A DNA stretch of 5,979 nt from contig JAFCDM010000036.1 in the NCBI GenBank assembly GCA_017609695.1, positions 1 to 5,979 on the forward strand, in the 5' to 3' direction. Of this stretch, positions 1 to 5,405 are shown in pieces; positions within the stretch are counted from its first letter, which is position 1, and each line of letters opens with the position of its first letter. The translations under genes were made by a program, and so were the position numbers. The notes beneath the pieces are model-generated. The model was not told where the DNA came from and made no database searches. It was given only the letters and a program-made list of their open reading frames with translations. This DNA is from Candidatus Pacearchaeota archaeon (GTDB taxonomy: Archaea > Nanobdellota > Nanobdellia > Pacearchaeales > GW2011-AR1).

Positions 1-566
1 CCTAAAGCATAATAATCTGCTTTTGGTAAGGTCTCTAAATCAATTGCAGGAATTGGGAGGGTTCCCTTAACATCTGTGATTGTGGTGTGTAACATTAAGA
101 TTCTGAAATAGTTTTGATATTCTTCTGTTATTTTTATTTTTTTAATATCTTGAACTTCTAAGCCTGATTTTTTTCCAGGATATCCATAAATATAAAAGGA
201 TTTATGAATTATTGGTTCAAGAATTATTTCATTTTCTTTTTTCTGAAATTTGCAAATTTTACAAAATCCTGCTTTTTCTAAAACATCTAAAAAAGTTTTT
301 CCTGAAACAGAATAATCATGGCTTCCGGCTATAACATAAGATTTTATTCCTGCTTCTTTTAATTTTCTAAATTCTGAAAATGTTTCTTTTAAAATTTCAA
401 TAGATGGAAAAGGGCTATCAAATAAATCTCCAGTAAACAAGATAAACTCTACTTCTTCTTTTATGCAAGTTTTTATTGCTATTTTAAAGGATTCTGTGTT
501 TAAATGTTGTAACTCTGGTTGTCTCCAGCTTCCTAAATGACAGTCTGCTAAATGAGCGAATTTCAT
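1..566 (-). CDS. mre11: Mre11/SbcD-like DNA repair nuclease, N-terminal part (cut by window edge)
   Basis: Reading the minus strand from the ATG at 566 gives 188 codons open to the window edge, so the C-terminal half is missing. It is a calcineurin-like phosphoesterase of the Mre11 type. Visible motifs are DCHLG (D8, H10), GDLFD (D47), AGSHD (S82, H83) and LMLHTT (H160); it ends in YYALG, just where the family's GHxH motif should follow. Mre11 is the Mn-dependent nuclease that, with the ATPase Rad50, trims DNA ends at double-strand breaks. D8 and H10 stand at the same positions as in Pyrococcus furiosus Mre11. The metal-binding Asn of the usual GNHD motif is replaced by Ser. Rad50, HerA or NurA would be expected beyond position 1 but cannot be seen. 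The ATG lies about 29 bases after a TATA box, which supports this start. A more general metallophosphoesterase is possible but less likely. Confidence 0.88.
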   Translation of the reverse strand, partial: MKFAHLADCHLGSWRQPELQHLNTESFKIAIKTCIKEEVEFILFTGDLFDSPFPSIEILKETFSEFRKLKEAGIKSYVIAGSHDYSVSGKTFLDVLEKAGFCKICKFQKKENEIILEPIIHKSFYIYGYPGKKSGLEVQDIKKIKITEEYQNYFRILMLHTTITDVKGTLPIPAIDLETLPKADYYAL

Positions 567-590
567 TGTAGGATTATGGGCTTTTGAGAT

Positions 591-600
591 TATATAAAAA
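591..600 (-). promoter_or_regulatory. TATA box of the Mre11-like gene
   Basis: On the minus strand this reads TTTTTATATA, close to the archaeal box A consensus. Its centre is about 29 bases before the ATG at 566. Archaeal transcription usually starts about 25 bases after the box centre, so the mRNA should be leaderless or nearly so. No Shine-Dalgarno sequence is seen. Confidence 0.6.
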
Positions 601-648
601 TAATTGTGGTGTGAGAGGGGTTTTGGGGTTTGATATAGATTGATTAAA

Positions 649-658
649 TTTTTATATC
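649..658 (+). promoter_or_regulatory. TATA box of the transglutaminase-like gene
   Basis: The plus strand reads TTTTTATATC, with its core at 651-657, about 24 bases before the ATG at 678. A leaderless transcript starting at or next to the start codon is predicted. This box and that of the Mre11-like gene lie back to back in the 111-base divergent spacer. Confidence 0.6.
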
Positions 659-677
659 CCGGATAATTAGATTAATC

Positions 678-1847
678 ATGAAAAAAAGAGTAAGTTTTTT
701 GATTTTATTTATTATTTTAGCTCTTGCAGTCTTAATGTTCTTTTTAATTTCAAATTTTACAGGGAGAGTTGTTGAAGAATTAGATAAAAAGGTTCAATTT
801 TATTTTTATGACGAGGATTCAAATTGTCCTTTAAATGGTTATGTTTTTGTTGGTGATAAGGTTATTGGTAAATCAAATAATGGATTATTTGATTTAAGTT
901 ATGAAAATTATTTGGAAAATGTTCAAGAGAATGAGGGAATTTCTATTTTTGGGGAGCTTGGAAGTTGTTTTAATGAGCCGGGATTTTTCTTTGATAAATA
1001 TTTTGTTATCCCAAATATTGAAAAATATGAATTTACAGGGGAAAAGATATTTAATTTTAAAACAAATATTAATTTTAATAATCCTTCTCAAAAAGAATTG
1101 CAAGGATTTATCCAAAAAGATAATGTAAAATCTGAATTAAAAAAAATAAAAACTTATAATAGAAGTATTTTGGAGGATTTATCTGAGATAAACAATCATC
1201 TTAGTATTAAAATTAATTATATTGAAGATTGGGATTTTGATAAAGAAATTAATTATTGGCAAACCCCTTTAGAAACATTAAGGATAAACCAAGGAGATTG
1301 TGAGGATTATAGCACTTCTCTTTTATCTTTATTTTTAGCCTATGATAATTCTTTAAATTGCTATAATCTTATTTTTAGTTCTCATGTAACTACTTTTTGT
1401 TATGCTGAAGACCATTATGTTTATTATGATCAGAATATGGTAGAAGTTAAAAAACAGATAAATAAACAAAGTTTAACAAAAGCTAAACCTCAACTTTTAA
1501 AATTAAAAAAAGATTATTTTGATAAATCCGGGGTTGAAGAAGATTTTGAAAATAAAGCTTATTACGCATTTAATGATAATGACTTTGTTGAATTTGAAAA
1601 TGAAGATGATTTTTTGAATTGGCAATATAATCTTGAAAATAAAAGGCAGGATTTTGATTTGTTTTCACAAATTGAAAGTGAAATGATTGAAAATCTTAAA
1701 GATTTATCTTCAGAATGGGAAGAAGGGGGATTAAAAACTCAAACAGTTTCCCTTCCTACTTCAAAATTTACTCCTTATCTAATAATTGGTTTATTTGTGG
1801 TTATGATTGTCTTAGTTGTTATTTTAGTGAAGATTAATAAGAAGTGA
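678..1847 (+). CDS. Transglutaminase-like protein anchored at both ends in the membrane
   Basis: A 389-residue protein. A basic start (MKKR) leads into a hydrophobic helix at about 5-26. A region at about 37-75 has a pattern (PLNGYVFVGDKVIGKSNNG) reminiscent of carboxypeptidase-regulatory-like beta domains. The transglutaminase-like core follows: GDCEDY with the candidate nucleophile C208, then H236 in SSHVTTF and D251 in YYDQ, in the Cys-His-Asp order and spacing of the family. After a charged, probably helical stretch (270-355), a second membrane helix at about 364-386 ends in KINKK. Lysines at both ends predict that the catalytic part lies outside the cell. Four further cysteines (50, 97, 228, 241) could form disulfides. 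Such folds act as proteases, amidases or cross-linkers; the substrate here is unknown. Fold call fairly sure, function not. Confidence 0.75.
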   Translation: MKKRVSFLILFIILALAVLMFFLISNFTGRVVEELDKKVQFYFYDEDSNCPLNGYVFVGDKVIGKSNNGLFDLSYENYLENVQENEGISIFGELGSCFNEPGFFFDKYFVIPNIEKYEFTGEKIFNFKTNINFNNPSQKELQGFIQKDNVKSELKKIKTYNRSILEDLSEINNHLSIKINYIEDWDFDKEINYWQTPLETLRINQGDCEDYSTSLLSLFLAYDNSLNCYNLIFSSHVTTFCYAEDHYVYYDQNMVEVKKQINKQSLTKAKPQLLKLKKDYFDKSGVEEDFENKAYYAFNDNDFVEFENEDDFLNWQYNLENKRQDFDLFSQIESEMIENLKDLSSEWEEGGLKTQTVSLPTSKFTPYLIIGLFVVMIVLVVILVKINKK

Positions 1848-1856
1848 TTTTTTTTT
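1848..1856 (+). terminator. Oligo-T terminator of the transglutaminase-like gene
   Basis: Nine consecutive T residues begin immediately after the TGA stop codon (1845-1847). Archaeal RNA polymerase terminates at such T tracts without needing a hairpin. The tract runs into the stop codon of the convergent gene (TAA on the minus strand, 1857-1855), so the two 3' ends are almost fused. Confidence 0.6.
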
Positions 1857-2418
1857 AACTAAATAATCCAATAATCTCGTCTTTGAAAACAATTGTTAAA
1901 ATTAAAACCCCAACTAAAATCAATAATATTACTAATAACATTATTTCTTTAAAATAATTAGGTTTCTTAGAGCCTATCTTAGTTAATTGTTTTGTTATTG
2001 GTTCAGAATCTTTTGCTTGTTGAGGGGTTAATGGCGCTTTGGCTATTATTTGTTTGGGTTGTTGAACTCGAGATTGTTGTTGGATTAGGGGATTTTGTTG
2101 TAAAGTTTGTGGGGTTGTTTGTTGATTTATTTTTGGGGTTTGGTTTTTAAGGGGTATAGATGGAGGTTTAGGTTGTTGAATTGGTTGTGTGATTTTTTGT
2201 TTTTTAAATCTTGAAAAAAAACCTTTTTTTTCAGGCATTGTCAATTGTTCATCTGGTTTTGCTTGCATAGGTATTGATGCTCCACTAACAAATTTAGAAG
2301 CTTCTTGAACCTCTTGAGGATTGTATCCAGAGTTAATCATCACCTGCATTGCAGATTGTAATGATTCTCCTCTTTCAACTGCATTTTTTAAAGAAGTTAA
2401 AATTTCATTATTTGACAT
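1855..2418 (-). CDS. UBA-like N-terminus, Pro/Gln-rich linker, C-terminal membrane anchor; function unknown
   Basis: A 187-residue protein not matched to a named family. Residues 1-46 look like a small three-helix UBA-like domain (ILTSLKNAVERGESLQSAMQ, then a Gly-Tyr-Asn-Pro turn and EVQEASKFV). A basic patch FFSRFKKQK follows at 67-75. About 76-150 is low-complexity, dominated by Pro, Gln, Lys and Thr and probably disordered. A hydrophobic helix at about 158-178 is followed by only nine residues, so the protein resembles a tail-anchored protein with its UBA-like domain in the cytosol. This architecture suggests a membrane-tethered binding module, but the partner is unknown. The ATG at 2418 is supported by a TATA box upstream. 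The gene converges with the transglutaminase-like gene at a 7-base gap; a shared function is not implied. Confidence 0.7.
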   Translation of the reverse strand: MSNNEILTSLKNAVERGESLQSAMQVMINSGYNPQEVQEASKFVSGASIPMQAKPDEQLTMPEKKGFFSRFKKQKITQPIQQPKPPSIPLKNQTPKINQQTTPQTLQQNPLIQQQSRVQQPKQIIAKAPLTPQQAKDSEPITKQLTKIGSKKPNYFKEIMLLVILLILVGVLILTIVFKDEIIGLFS

Positions 2419-2447
2419 TTTTGTTTTTTATTTTACTTATAATTATC

Positions 2448-2459
2448 TATATTTATAAG
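2448..2459 (-). promoter_or_regulatory. TATA box of the UBA-like membrane protein gene
   Basis: The minus strand reads CTTATAAATATA. The box centre lies about 36 bases before the ATG at 2418, so transcription would begin near 2428 with a leader of about 10 bases. This gives the gene its own promoter, separate from the RNase J gene that ends 125 bases upstream. Confidence 0.45.
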
Positions 2460-2543
2460 TTAATAAATCTTAAGTTAAGTTAATTTGGCTCAATATTTTA
2501 GATTTTGGCCAGATAATTCTTGGTGATTTAAAATTTTTTAAGA

Positions 2544-3878
2544 CTAAACAATTAATCTTTGTTTATCATTTATTAAATGGATATTTTTTTTATCTTTATA
2601 CCCTAATTCTTCTCCAAGCTCAACCATTGGAGCTGTTTTTGCATGCTCCCCATGAGCTGGAATTATATGTTCTGGATTTACCATATTAATAAAATCCCTT
2701 AAATCTTCTCTTCCAGCATGTCCTGAAACATGAACATTATTAAACATCCTTATTCCTCTTTTTTTTAATTTTGCATCTAATTTTGCCCTATTTTCAATAC
2801 TTGCTTTTGTGGGAATTACTGAAGAAGAAAAAACAACATGGTCTTGATTTTTAAAATTAAATGGTAGTTTATTTCTTGCTAATCTATCCAAAATACTTCC
2901 GGGTTCTCCTTGATGCCCTGTGCAAACAACCATATAGCCTTGTCTATCTTTCTCTACTTTTTTTAAAGCTCTTTGTAATTGGTTTCTATATGTTGCAATT
3001 TCAACATCTTTTCTAAAAGGGCACATATCAACTCTTGAAGCTGCTGAAACATATTTGTTTAAACTTCTTCCTAAAAAAAGAAGTTTTCTATTTAGTTTTT
3101 TCCCAAACTCTGTTATGGATTTTAATCTTGCTATGTGGGATGAAAAAGTTGTTACAAAAAGCCCTGCTCCTTCATTAGTTGTTGTTAAAAGTACATCTTC
3201 AAGTAATGTTCTAGCAACTTTTTCACTTGCTGTTTTTCTATCGTCTCCAGAATAAAGCGCATCTACAATTAATACTTTTACTCCCTCTTTTGAGATTTCT
3301 TTTATTTTTTCATAATTTGGTTTTTTCCCTAAAACTGGTGAATTATCTAATTTAAAATCATTAGCATAAAGGACAATCCCTTCTTTTGTGTGTAATGCTA
3401 ATAAAGAAGTTTGTATTGTTGAATGGGTTATATTAATAAAATCTACTTTGTATTTTTGATTTTTTCCCTGAACATAACAAAAAGAATTTGGTTGAACTGT
3501 TCTTAATTTATTTTTAAGAAATATTTTTTCATCTCTAAGAAGAGTTTTAAGAACCTCTATTGTGAAAGGCGTGCCAATAATTTCTGCATTATATCTATAT
3601 GCTAAAAAAGGGATTGCACCGATATGGTCTAAGTGTGCATGGCTTGAAATAATGGCTCTAACTTTATTCCTTAACCCTAAACCATCTAAAATATCATCAG
3701 AAGGGATTGCCTCAATTGCTCTTAATTTTTTTTCAGTATAAGCTTTTTCAGATTCTTCTAATTCCACTATTGGTGGAAGAAATAAACCACAATCAAATAG
3801 GATTACATCTTCTCCTAAATCTACTGCAGTCATATTTTTACCTACTTCATTAAATCCTCCAATTCCGTATATTTTCAT
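2544..3878 (-). CDS. rnj: Archaeal ribonuclease J (beta-CASP metallo-beta-lactamase)
   Basis: A complete 444-residue RNase J, the usual archaeal length without the bacterial C-terminal extension. Metallo-beta-lactamase motifs are present: the zinc site HAHLDH (H80, H82, D84, H85), THST (H152) and ANDFKLD (D174). The beta-CASP part shows motif A in VDALYSG (D206), then TGHQGEPGS (320-328) and SSSVIPTKASIENR (351-364), motif B in VSGHAG (H386) and motif C in IPAHGEH (H409). All metal and catalytic residues appear intact. Archaeal RNase J is a 5'-to-3' exoribonuclease, preferring 5'-monophosphate ends, that degrades and trims RNA in the cytoplasm. It is not the KH-domain CPSF-type paralogue, because no KH extension is present. 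The ATG at 3878 starts directly at the conserved MKIYGIGGFNEVG. The gene appears transcribed alone. Confidence 0.95.
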   Translation of the reverse strand: MKIYGIGGFNEVGKNMTAVDLGEDVILFDCGLFLPPIVELEESEKAYTEKKLRAIEAIPSDDILDGLGLRNKVRAIISSHAHLDHIGAIPFLAYRYNAEIIGTPFTIEVLKTLLRDEKIFLKNKLRTVQPNSFCYVQGKNQKYKVDFINITHSTIQTSLLALHTKEGIVLYANDFKLDNSPVLGKKPNYEKIKEISKEGVKVLIVDALYSGDDRKTASEKVARTLLEDVLLTTTNEGAGLFVTTFSSHIARLKSITEFGKKLNRKLLFLGRSLNKYVSAASRVDMCPFRKDVEIATYRNQLQRALKKVEKDRQGYMVVCTGHQGEPGSILDRLARNKLPFNFKNQDHVVFSSSVIPTKASIENRAKLDAKLKKRGIRMFNNVHVSGHAGREDLRDFINMVNPEHIIPAHGEHAKTAPMVELGEELGYKDKKNIHLINDKQRLIV

Positions 3879-3920
3879 TTTTATTTAATATTGCTAAACC
3901 TATTGTTGCTTTAATTAGAA

Positions 3921-3930
3921 TAGTATATAG
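3921..3930 (-). promoter_or_regulatory. Probable TATA box of the RNase J gene
   Basis: The minus strand reads CTATATACTA, centred about 47 bases before the ATG at 3878. Transcription would start near 3900, leaving a leader of about 20 bases. That differs from the leaderless spacing of the neighbouring genes. No clear Shine-Dalgarno sequence is seen in the leader. Confidence 0.4.
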
Positions 3931-4012
3931 CCTTTAATTTTATTTGTCATTAATTTAAACTTCTGGTTTATCTTTTCTTTCAACTCTTTTCTATTATAGA
4001 TGATTGAAGTTA

Positions 4013-4040
4013 TTTAAATATGTTTGGTAATGTTTTTATA
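4013..4040 (+). promoter_or_regulatory. Two candidate TATA boxes for the 39-residue protein gene
   Basis: TTTAAATA at 4013-4020 is an exact match to the archaeal box A consensus and would start transcription near 4042, giving a 20-base leader. TTTTTATA at 4033-4040 is centred about 25 bases before the ATG at 4062 and would give a leaderless mRNA. Either would drive the short gene and possibly the structured segment after it. Confidence 0.5.
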
Positions 4041-4061
4041 CTTGAATTTTCTTTTTTGTTT

Positions 4062-4181
4062 ATGAAAATCCAAAGAAAAAAAGGTTTAAAGAAAATAAGA
4101 ATTAGTCATAATAAGGGATTGTTTTGGTTTATAATTTTATTGTTGATAATCTTGGGTTTTTTGATTTATTCTCTTGTTTAG
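4062..4181 (+). CDS. 39-residue single-helix membrane protein
   Basis: A short open frame of 39 codons with ATG at 4062 and TAG at 4179-4181. Residues 1-19 are highly basic (nine Lys/Arg, including RKKGLKK), and residues 20-37 form one hydrophobic helix (GLFWFIILLLIILGF and on). This is a classic small membrane protein with its N-terminus predicted inside by the positive-inside rule. The case for a real gene rests on the clean charge and hydrophobicity pattern and on a TATA-like box about 25 bases before the ATG. No family is recognised. It could also be a chance frame ahead of a noncoding RNA. Confidence 0.5.
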   Translation: MKIQRKKGLKKIRISHNKGLFWFIILLLIILGFLIYSLV

Positions 4182-4340
4182 GGTGAGAAGAGAGGGAAAA
4201 TTTTGGGTGGAAGAAACTGCAAGGGGAGAACACTTTAAGCCTTGTTAAATCCTCTGACTAGCGTTAGCGAGAAAAATGTAATGTGGTCAACCAAAGGGAG
4301 AAGTTCATGGCCCTAAAAATTCTGAGAATATTTTTGGTTT
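4182..4340 (+). other. GC-richer noncoding segment, candidate structured RNA; strand uncertain
   Basis: No convincing open frame occupies this stretch. By hand count 42 of the 100 bases at 4211-4310 are G or C, against 21 of 100 at 3961-4060. In AT-rich archaea such islands often mark structured RNAs. Possible helices are GCAAGG 4219-4224 with CCTTGT 4240-4245, TGAC 4255-4258 with GTCA 4286-4289, and AACCAAA 4289-4295 with TTTGGTT 4333-4339 (the last two share base 4289). The last helix would enclose GGG 4296-4298 with CCC 4311-4313 and a small hairpin at 4319-4329. The stretch does not match tRNA, SRP RNA or RNase P RNA, and no full C/D box pair was found. It may be an independent RNA or the 3' part of the transcript of the small gene before it. 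Confidence 0.3.
4315..4335 (+). terminator. AT-rich hairpin ending in T5, possible terminator
   Basis: AAAAATTC (4315-4322) pairs with GAAT-A-TTTTT (4326-4335) around a TGA loop, with a small bulge, and the stem ends in five T residues. It would close the plus-strand transcript coming from the 39-residue gene and the structured segment. Confidence 0.35.
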
Positions 4341-4342
4341 CT

Positions 4343-4348
4343 AAAAAA
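4343..4348 (-). terminator. Oligo-T terminator of the NYN gene
   Basis: Six T residues in a row on the minus strand (TTCTTTTTTAG) lie 17 bases past the stop codon of the NYN gene, fitting the short T-rich terminators of archaea. It faces the plus-strand hairpin terminator, so transcripts from both sides would end within about 35 bases. Confidence 0.45.
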
Positions 4349-4364
4349 GAAGATTTGTTTGAAT

Positions 4365-4913
4365 TTAATCTTTAAAAAAATCTTTAAGAATTTCTCTTGT
4401 AAGTTCTAATGATTTATCGCAATGGTTTTTTAAACTTCTTGACGAACTTCCTTTAAAATAAATATTTTCTACTCTTTTATTTCTTTTTTTTACAGAATGA
4501 ACAGCAGGAACAAAATCTCCATCACCAGAAACCAAAATTGCAACATCAAATTTATCATCGGCAGAACCATCAACCATATCAACAGCCATATGGATATCAT
4601 CTTCTTTGATTATGTAATAATGTTTATTAGTGCCGGTTATATTTCTTTTAAGTAATTTACACAATACTAAGTGAAAATTCGGAATTTCGCGAAGTTTTCC
4701 AAAGAATTCTTTTTGACTTTTGAATTTTTTTGGATTAAAGTCTTTATCTAATTGAGCATTATAATAAAATATTCCTACGACTTTACTATCACCTGCTAAA
4801 AAGTTGGCAAAACTCTGGAAATTAAAATCTTTCAGGCTTTTATTTATCCCAAATAACTTCCTTAAGCCAAAATAAAAATTATTTCCATCTATGAAAACAG
4901 CTACTCTTTTCAT
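4365..4913 (-). CDS. NYN-domain (LabA/DUF88, PIN-like) putative ribonuclease
   Basis: A 182-residue protein made of one NYN domain, a PIN-like nuclease fold. The acidic metal-binding residues are in place: D9 in VFIDGNN, D112 in HMAVDM, and D131 and D133 in SGDGDF. The strand IFYYNA at 48-53 and the basic tail are also typical. NYN proteins are thought to act as Mg-dependent ribonucleases, though few archaeal members have been tested. The frame extends 30 bases further upstream to a TTG at 4943. I chose the ATG at 4913, because the domain begins at once with MKRVAVFIDGNN and the longer start would lie inside a strong hairpin. The gene is flanked on both sides by structured noncoding DNA. Its substrate is unknown; cleavage of structured RNA is only a guess. 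Confidence 0.88.
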   Translation of the reverse strand: MKRVAVFIDGNNFYFGLRKLFGINKSLKDFNFQSFANFLAGDSKVVGIFYYNAQLDKDFNPKKFKSQKEFFGKLREIPNFHLVLCKLLKRNITGTNKHYYIIKEDDIHMAVDMVDGSADDKFDVAILVSGDGDFVPAVHSVKKRNKRVENIYFKGSSSRSLKNHCDKSLELTREILKDFFKD

Positions 4914-4922
4914 GTTAAAAAT

Positions 4923-4951
4923 GCCTATCCCTTGCCGAAACAAGGACAGGC
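4923..4951 (-). promoter_or_regulatory. Strong hairpin directly upstream of the NYN start codon
   Basis: On the minus strand GCCTGTCCTTG pairs with CAAGGGATAGGC across the loop TTTCGG. This makes 11 pairs with one G-T and one bulged G, and it is GC-rich for this genome. The 3' arm ends 9 bases before the ATG at 4913 and contains GGGATAGG, the only possible purine-rich ribosome-binding stretch, which the fold would hide. It could be a leader switch, an operator for a dimeric regulator (it is an imperfect palindrome), or a chance structure. Whether it is fully transcribed depends on which TATA box is used. Confidence 0.45.
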
Positions 4952-4957
4952 GTATAT

Positions 4958-4990
4958 GATTATATTAAAAAAGTAGGACTTAAATAATTT
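4958..4990 (-). promoter_or_regulatory. Two candidate TATA boxes for the NYN gene
   Basis: The minus strand carries AAATTATTTA at 4981-4990 and TAATATAATC at 4958-4967. The first would start transcription near 4960, giving a leader of about 47 bases that includes the whole hairpin. The second would start near 4937, inside the hairpin loop, leaving only its 3' arm. I cannot choose between them from sequence alone. Confidence 0.4.
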
Positions 4991-5011
4991 GTGGTGTTTT
5001 TAGACTTAATT

Positions 5012-5128
5012 GGATATAACATCAAAATTTAACGAAGTTGTGAGTGTAGCGAAAAATTTGGGGAAAATTTCTACAAGAAATTTTGCCTTTTAATCACTGT
5101 TATATTCTTCCGTTAAGAACGAAGAATA
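5012..5128. other. Hairpin-rich noncoding segment with alternative folds
   Basis: This stretch between the NYN gene and the two-helix membrane protein gene has no open frame of note. Inverted repeats include AAAATTTCT 5064-5072 with AGAAATTTT 5076-5084 (9 perfect pairs, loop ACA, extended by GG 5061-5062 with CC 5086-5087 past a G-G mismatch). Another is TATTCTTCCGTT 5103-5114 with AACGAAGAATA 5118-5128 (11 pairs, one bulge). A long-range helix joins GGATATAACA 5012-5021 to TGTTATATTC 5098-5107 (10 pairs, one G-T). It may be a leader or RNA element, a small dispersed repeat, or a decayed remnant. Confidence 0.4.
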
Positions 5129-5141
5129 GTTTGCAAGATGG

Positions 5142-5161
5142 TTTTTTGCGAAGCAAAAAAA
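5142..5161 (-). terminator. Perfect T6GC/GCA6 hairpin with T7 tract, terminator of the two-helix protein gene
   Basis: TTTTTTGC (5142-5149) and GCAAAAAA (5153-5160) pair perfectly across a three-base loop, GAA on the plus strand and TTC on the minus strand. Read on the minus strand, a run of seven T (5161-5155) lies 23 bases after the stop codon at 5185. That suits archaeal oligo-T termination. The core GCGAAGC is the well-known very stable DNA mini-hairpin sequence. Confidence 0.5.
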
Positions 5162-5184
5162 TTCCGAAGAGTTGAGTTTTGAAA

Positions 5185-5373
5185 TTATCTCTTTTTTAAT
5201 CCTTTAAGTGAATAAACAATAACTTTCCAATGCTGAATAATATGTACAATAATAAGAACGAAAAAGATTGGTTGAATAACCTTTGTAAAAGGTAGATTGA
5301 TAAATTTTGATACTATCATTAGTATAAATATTATTATCAACAACCAATCTATAATTAAGATACTCTTTTTCAT
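5185..5373 (-). CDS. 62-residue two-helix membrane protein, DUF4405-like
   Basis: A very small protein with a lysine start (MKKS), one hydrophobic helix at about 5-22, a short loop FINLPFTKV, a second helix at about 34-53, and a basic end (KGLKKR). Both ends are predicted to face the cytoplasm. The second helix carries VHIIQHWKVIV with H44 and H48 four residues apart, followed by Trp-Lys. That resembles the His-Trp-Lys helix of DUF4405-type membrane proteins, which are related to b-type cytochromes. Two His on one face could bind heme or a metal, but two helices alone are fewer than usual. The ATG at 5373 lies about 26 bases after a perfect TATA box, so this start is well supported. The function is unknown. 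Confidence 0.7.
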   Translation of the reverse strand: MKKSILIIDWLLIIIFILMIVSKFINLPFTKVIQPIFFVLIIVHIIQHWKVIVYSLKGLKKR

Positions 5374-5392
5374 AATATTACATTAAGTTATT

Positions 5393-5405
5393 GTTTATAT
5401 ATAAA
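5393..5405 (-). promoter_or_regulatory. TATA box of the two-helix membrane protein gene
   Basis: The minus strand reads TTTATATATAAAC, including an exact match to the archaeal consensus TTTATATA. A purine-rich AGAAAAAGA just upstream resembles a TFB recognition element. The box centre is 26 bases before the ATG at 5373, giving a leaderless mRNA. Confidence 0.7.

Noticed and set aside
894..1128. Open frames of 73 and 75 codons overlapping the transglutaminase-like gene
   Set aside because: They lie wholly inside the coding region in other frames, have no promoter or domain, and reflect AT-rich composition.
2419..2543. Repeated TAAGTTAA words and a weak inverted repeat downstream of RNase J
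   Set aside because: The words are short and AT-only, and the TGGC/GCCA stem is just four pairs; this is expected by chance. No clear RNase J terminator could be picked out.
3055..3255. A 66-codon plus-strand open frame opposite RNase J
   Set aside because: It is antisense to a fully conserved RNase J region and has no recognisable protein features.
4211..4320. A tRNA, SRP RNA, RNase P RNA or C/D box RNA in the GC-richer segment
   Set aside because: No cloverleaf or GGTTCGA-like T arm, no SRP helix 8 motif, no RNase P core sequence, and CTGA words without a partner C box.
4914..4943. Upstream extension of the NYN protein by ten residues from TTG at 4943
   Set aside because: The start is non-ATG, lies in a hairpin, and adds residues before the conserved domain start at MKRVAVFIDGNN.
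5020..5160. CRISPR array, given the closely spaced palindromes
   Set aside because: The palindromes differ from one another and have no constant repeat length or regular spacing.
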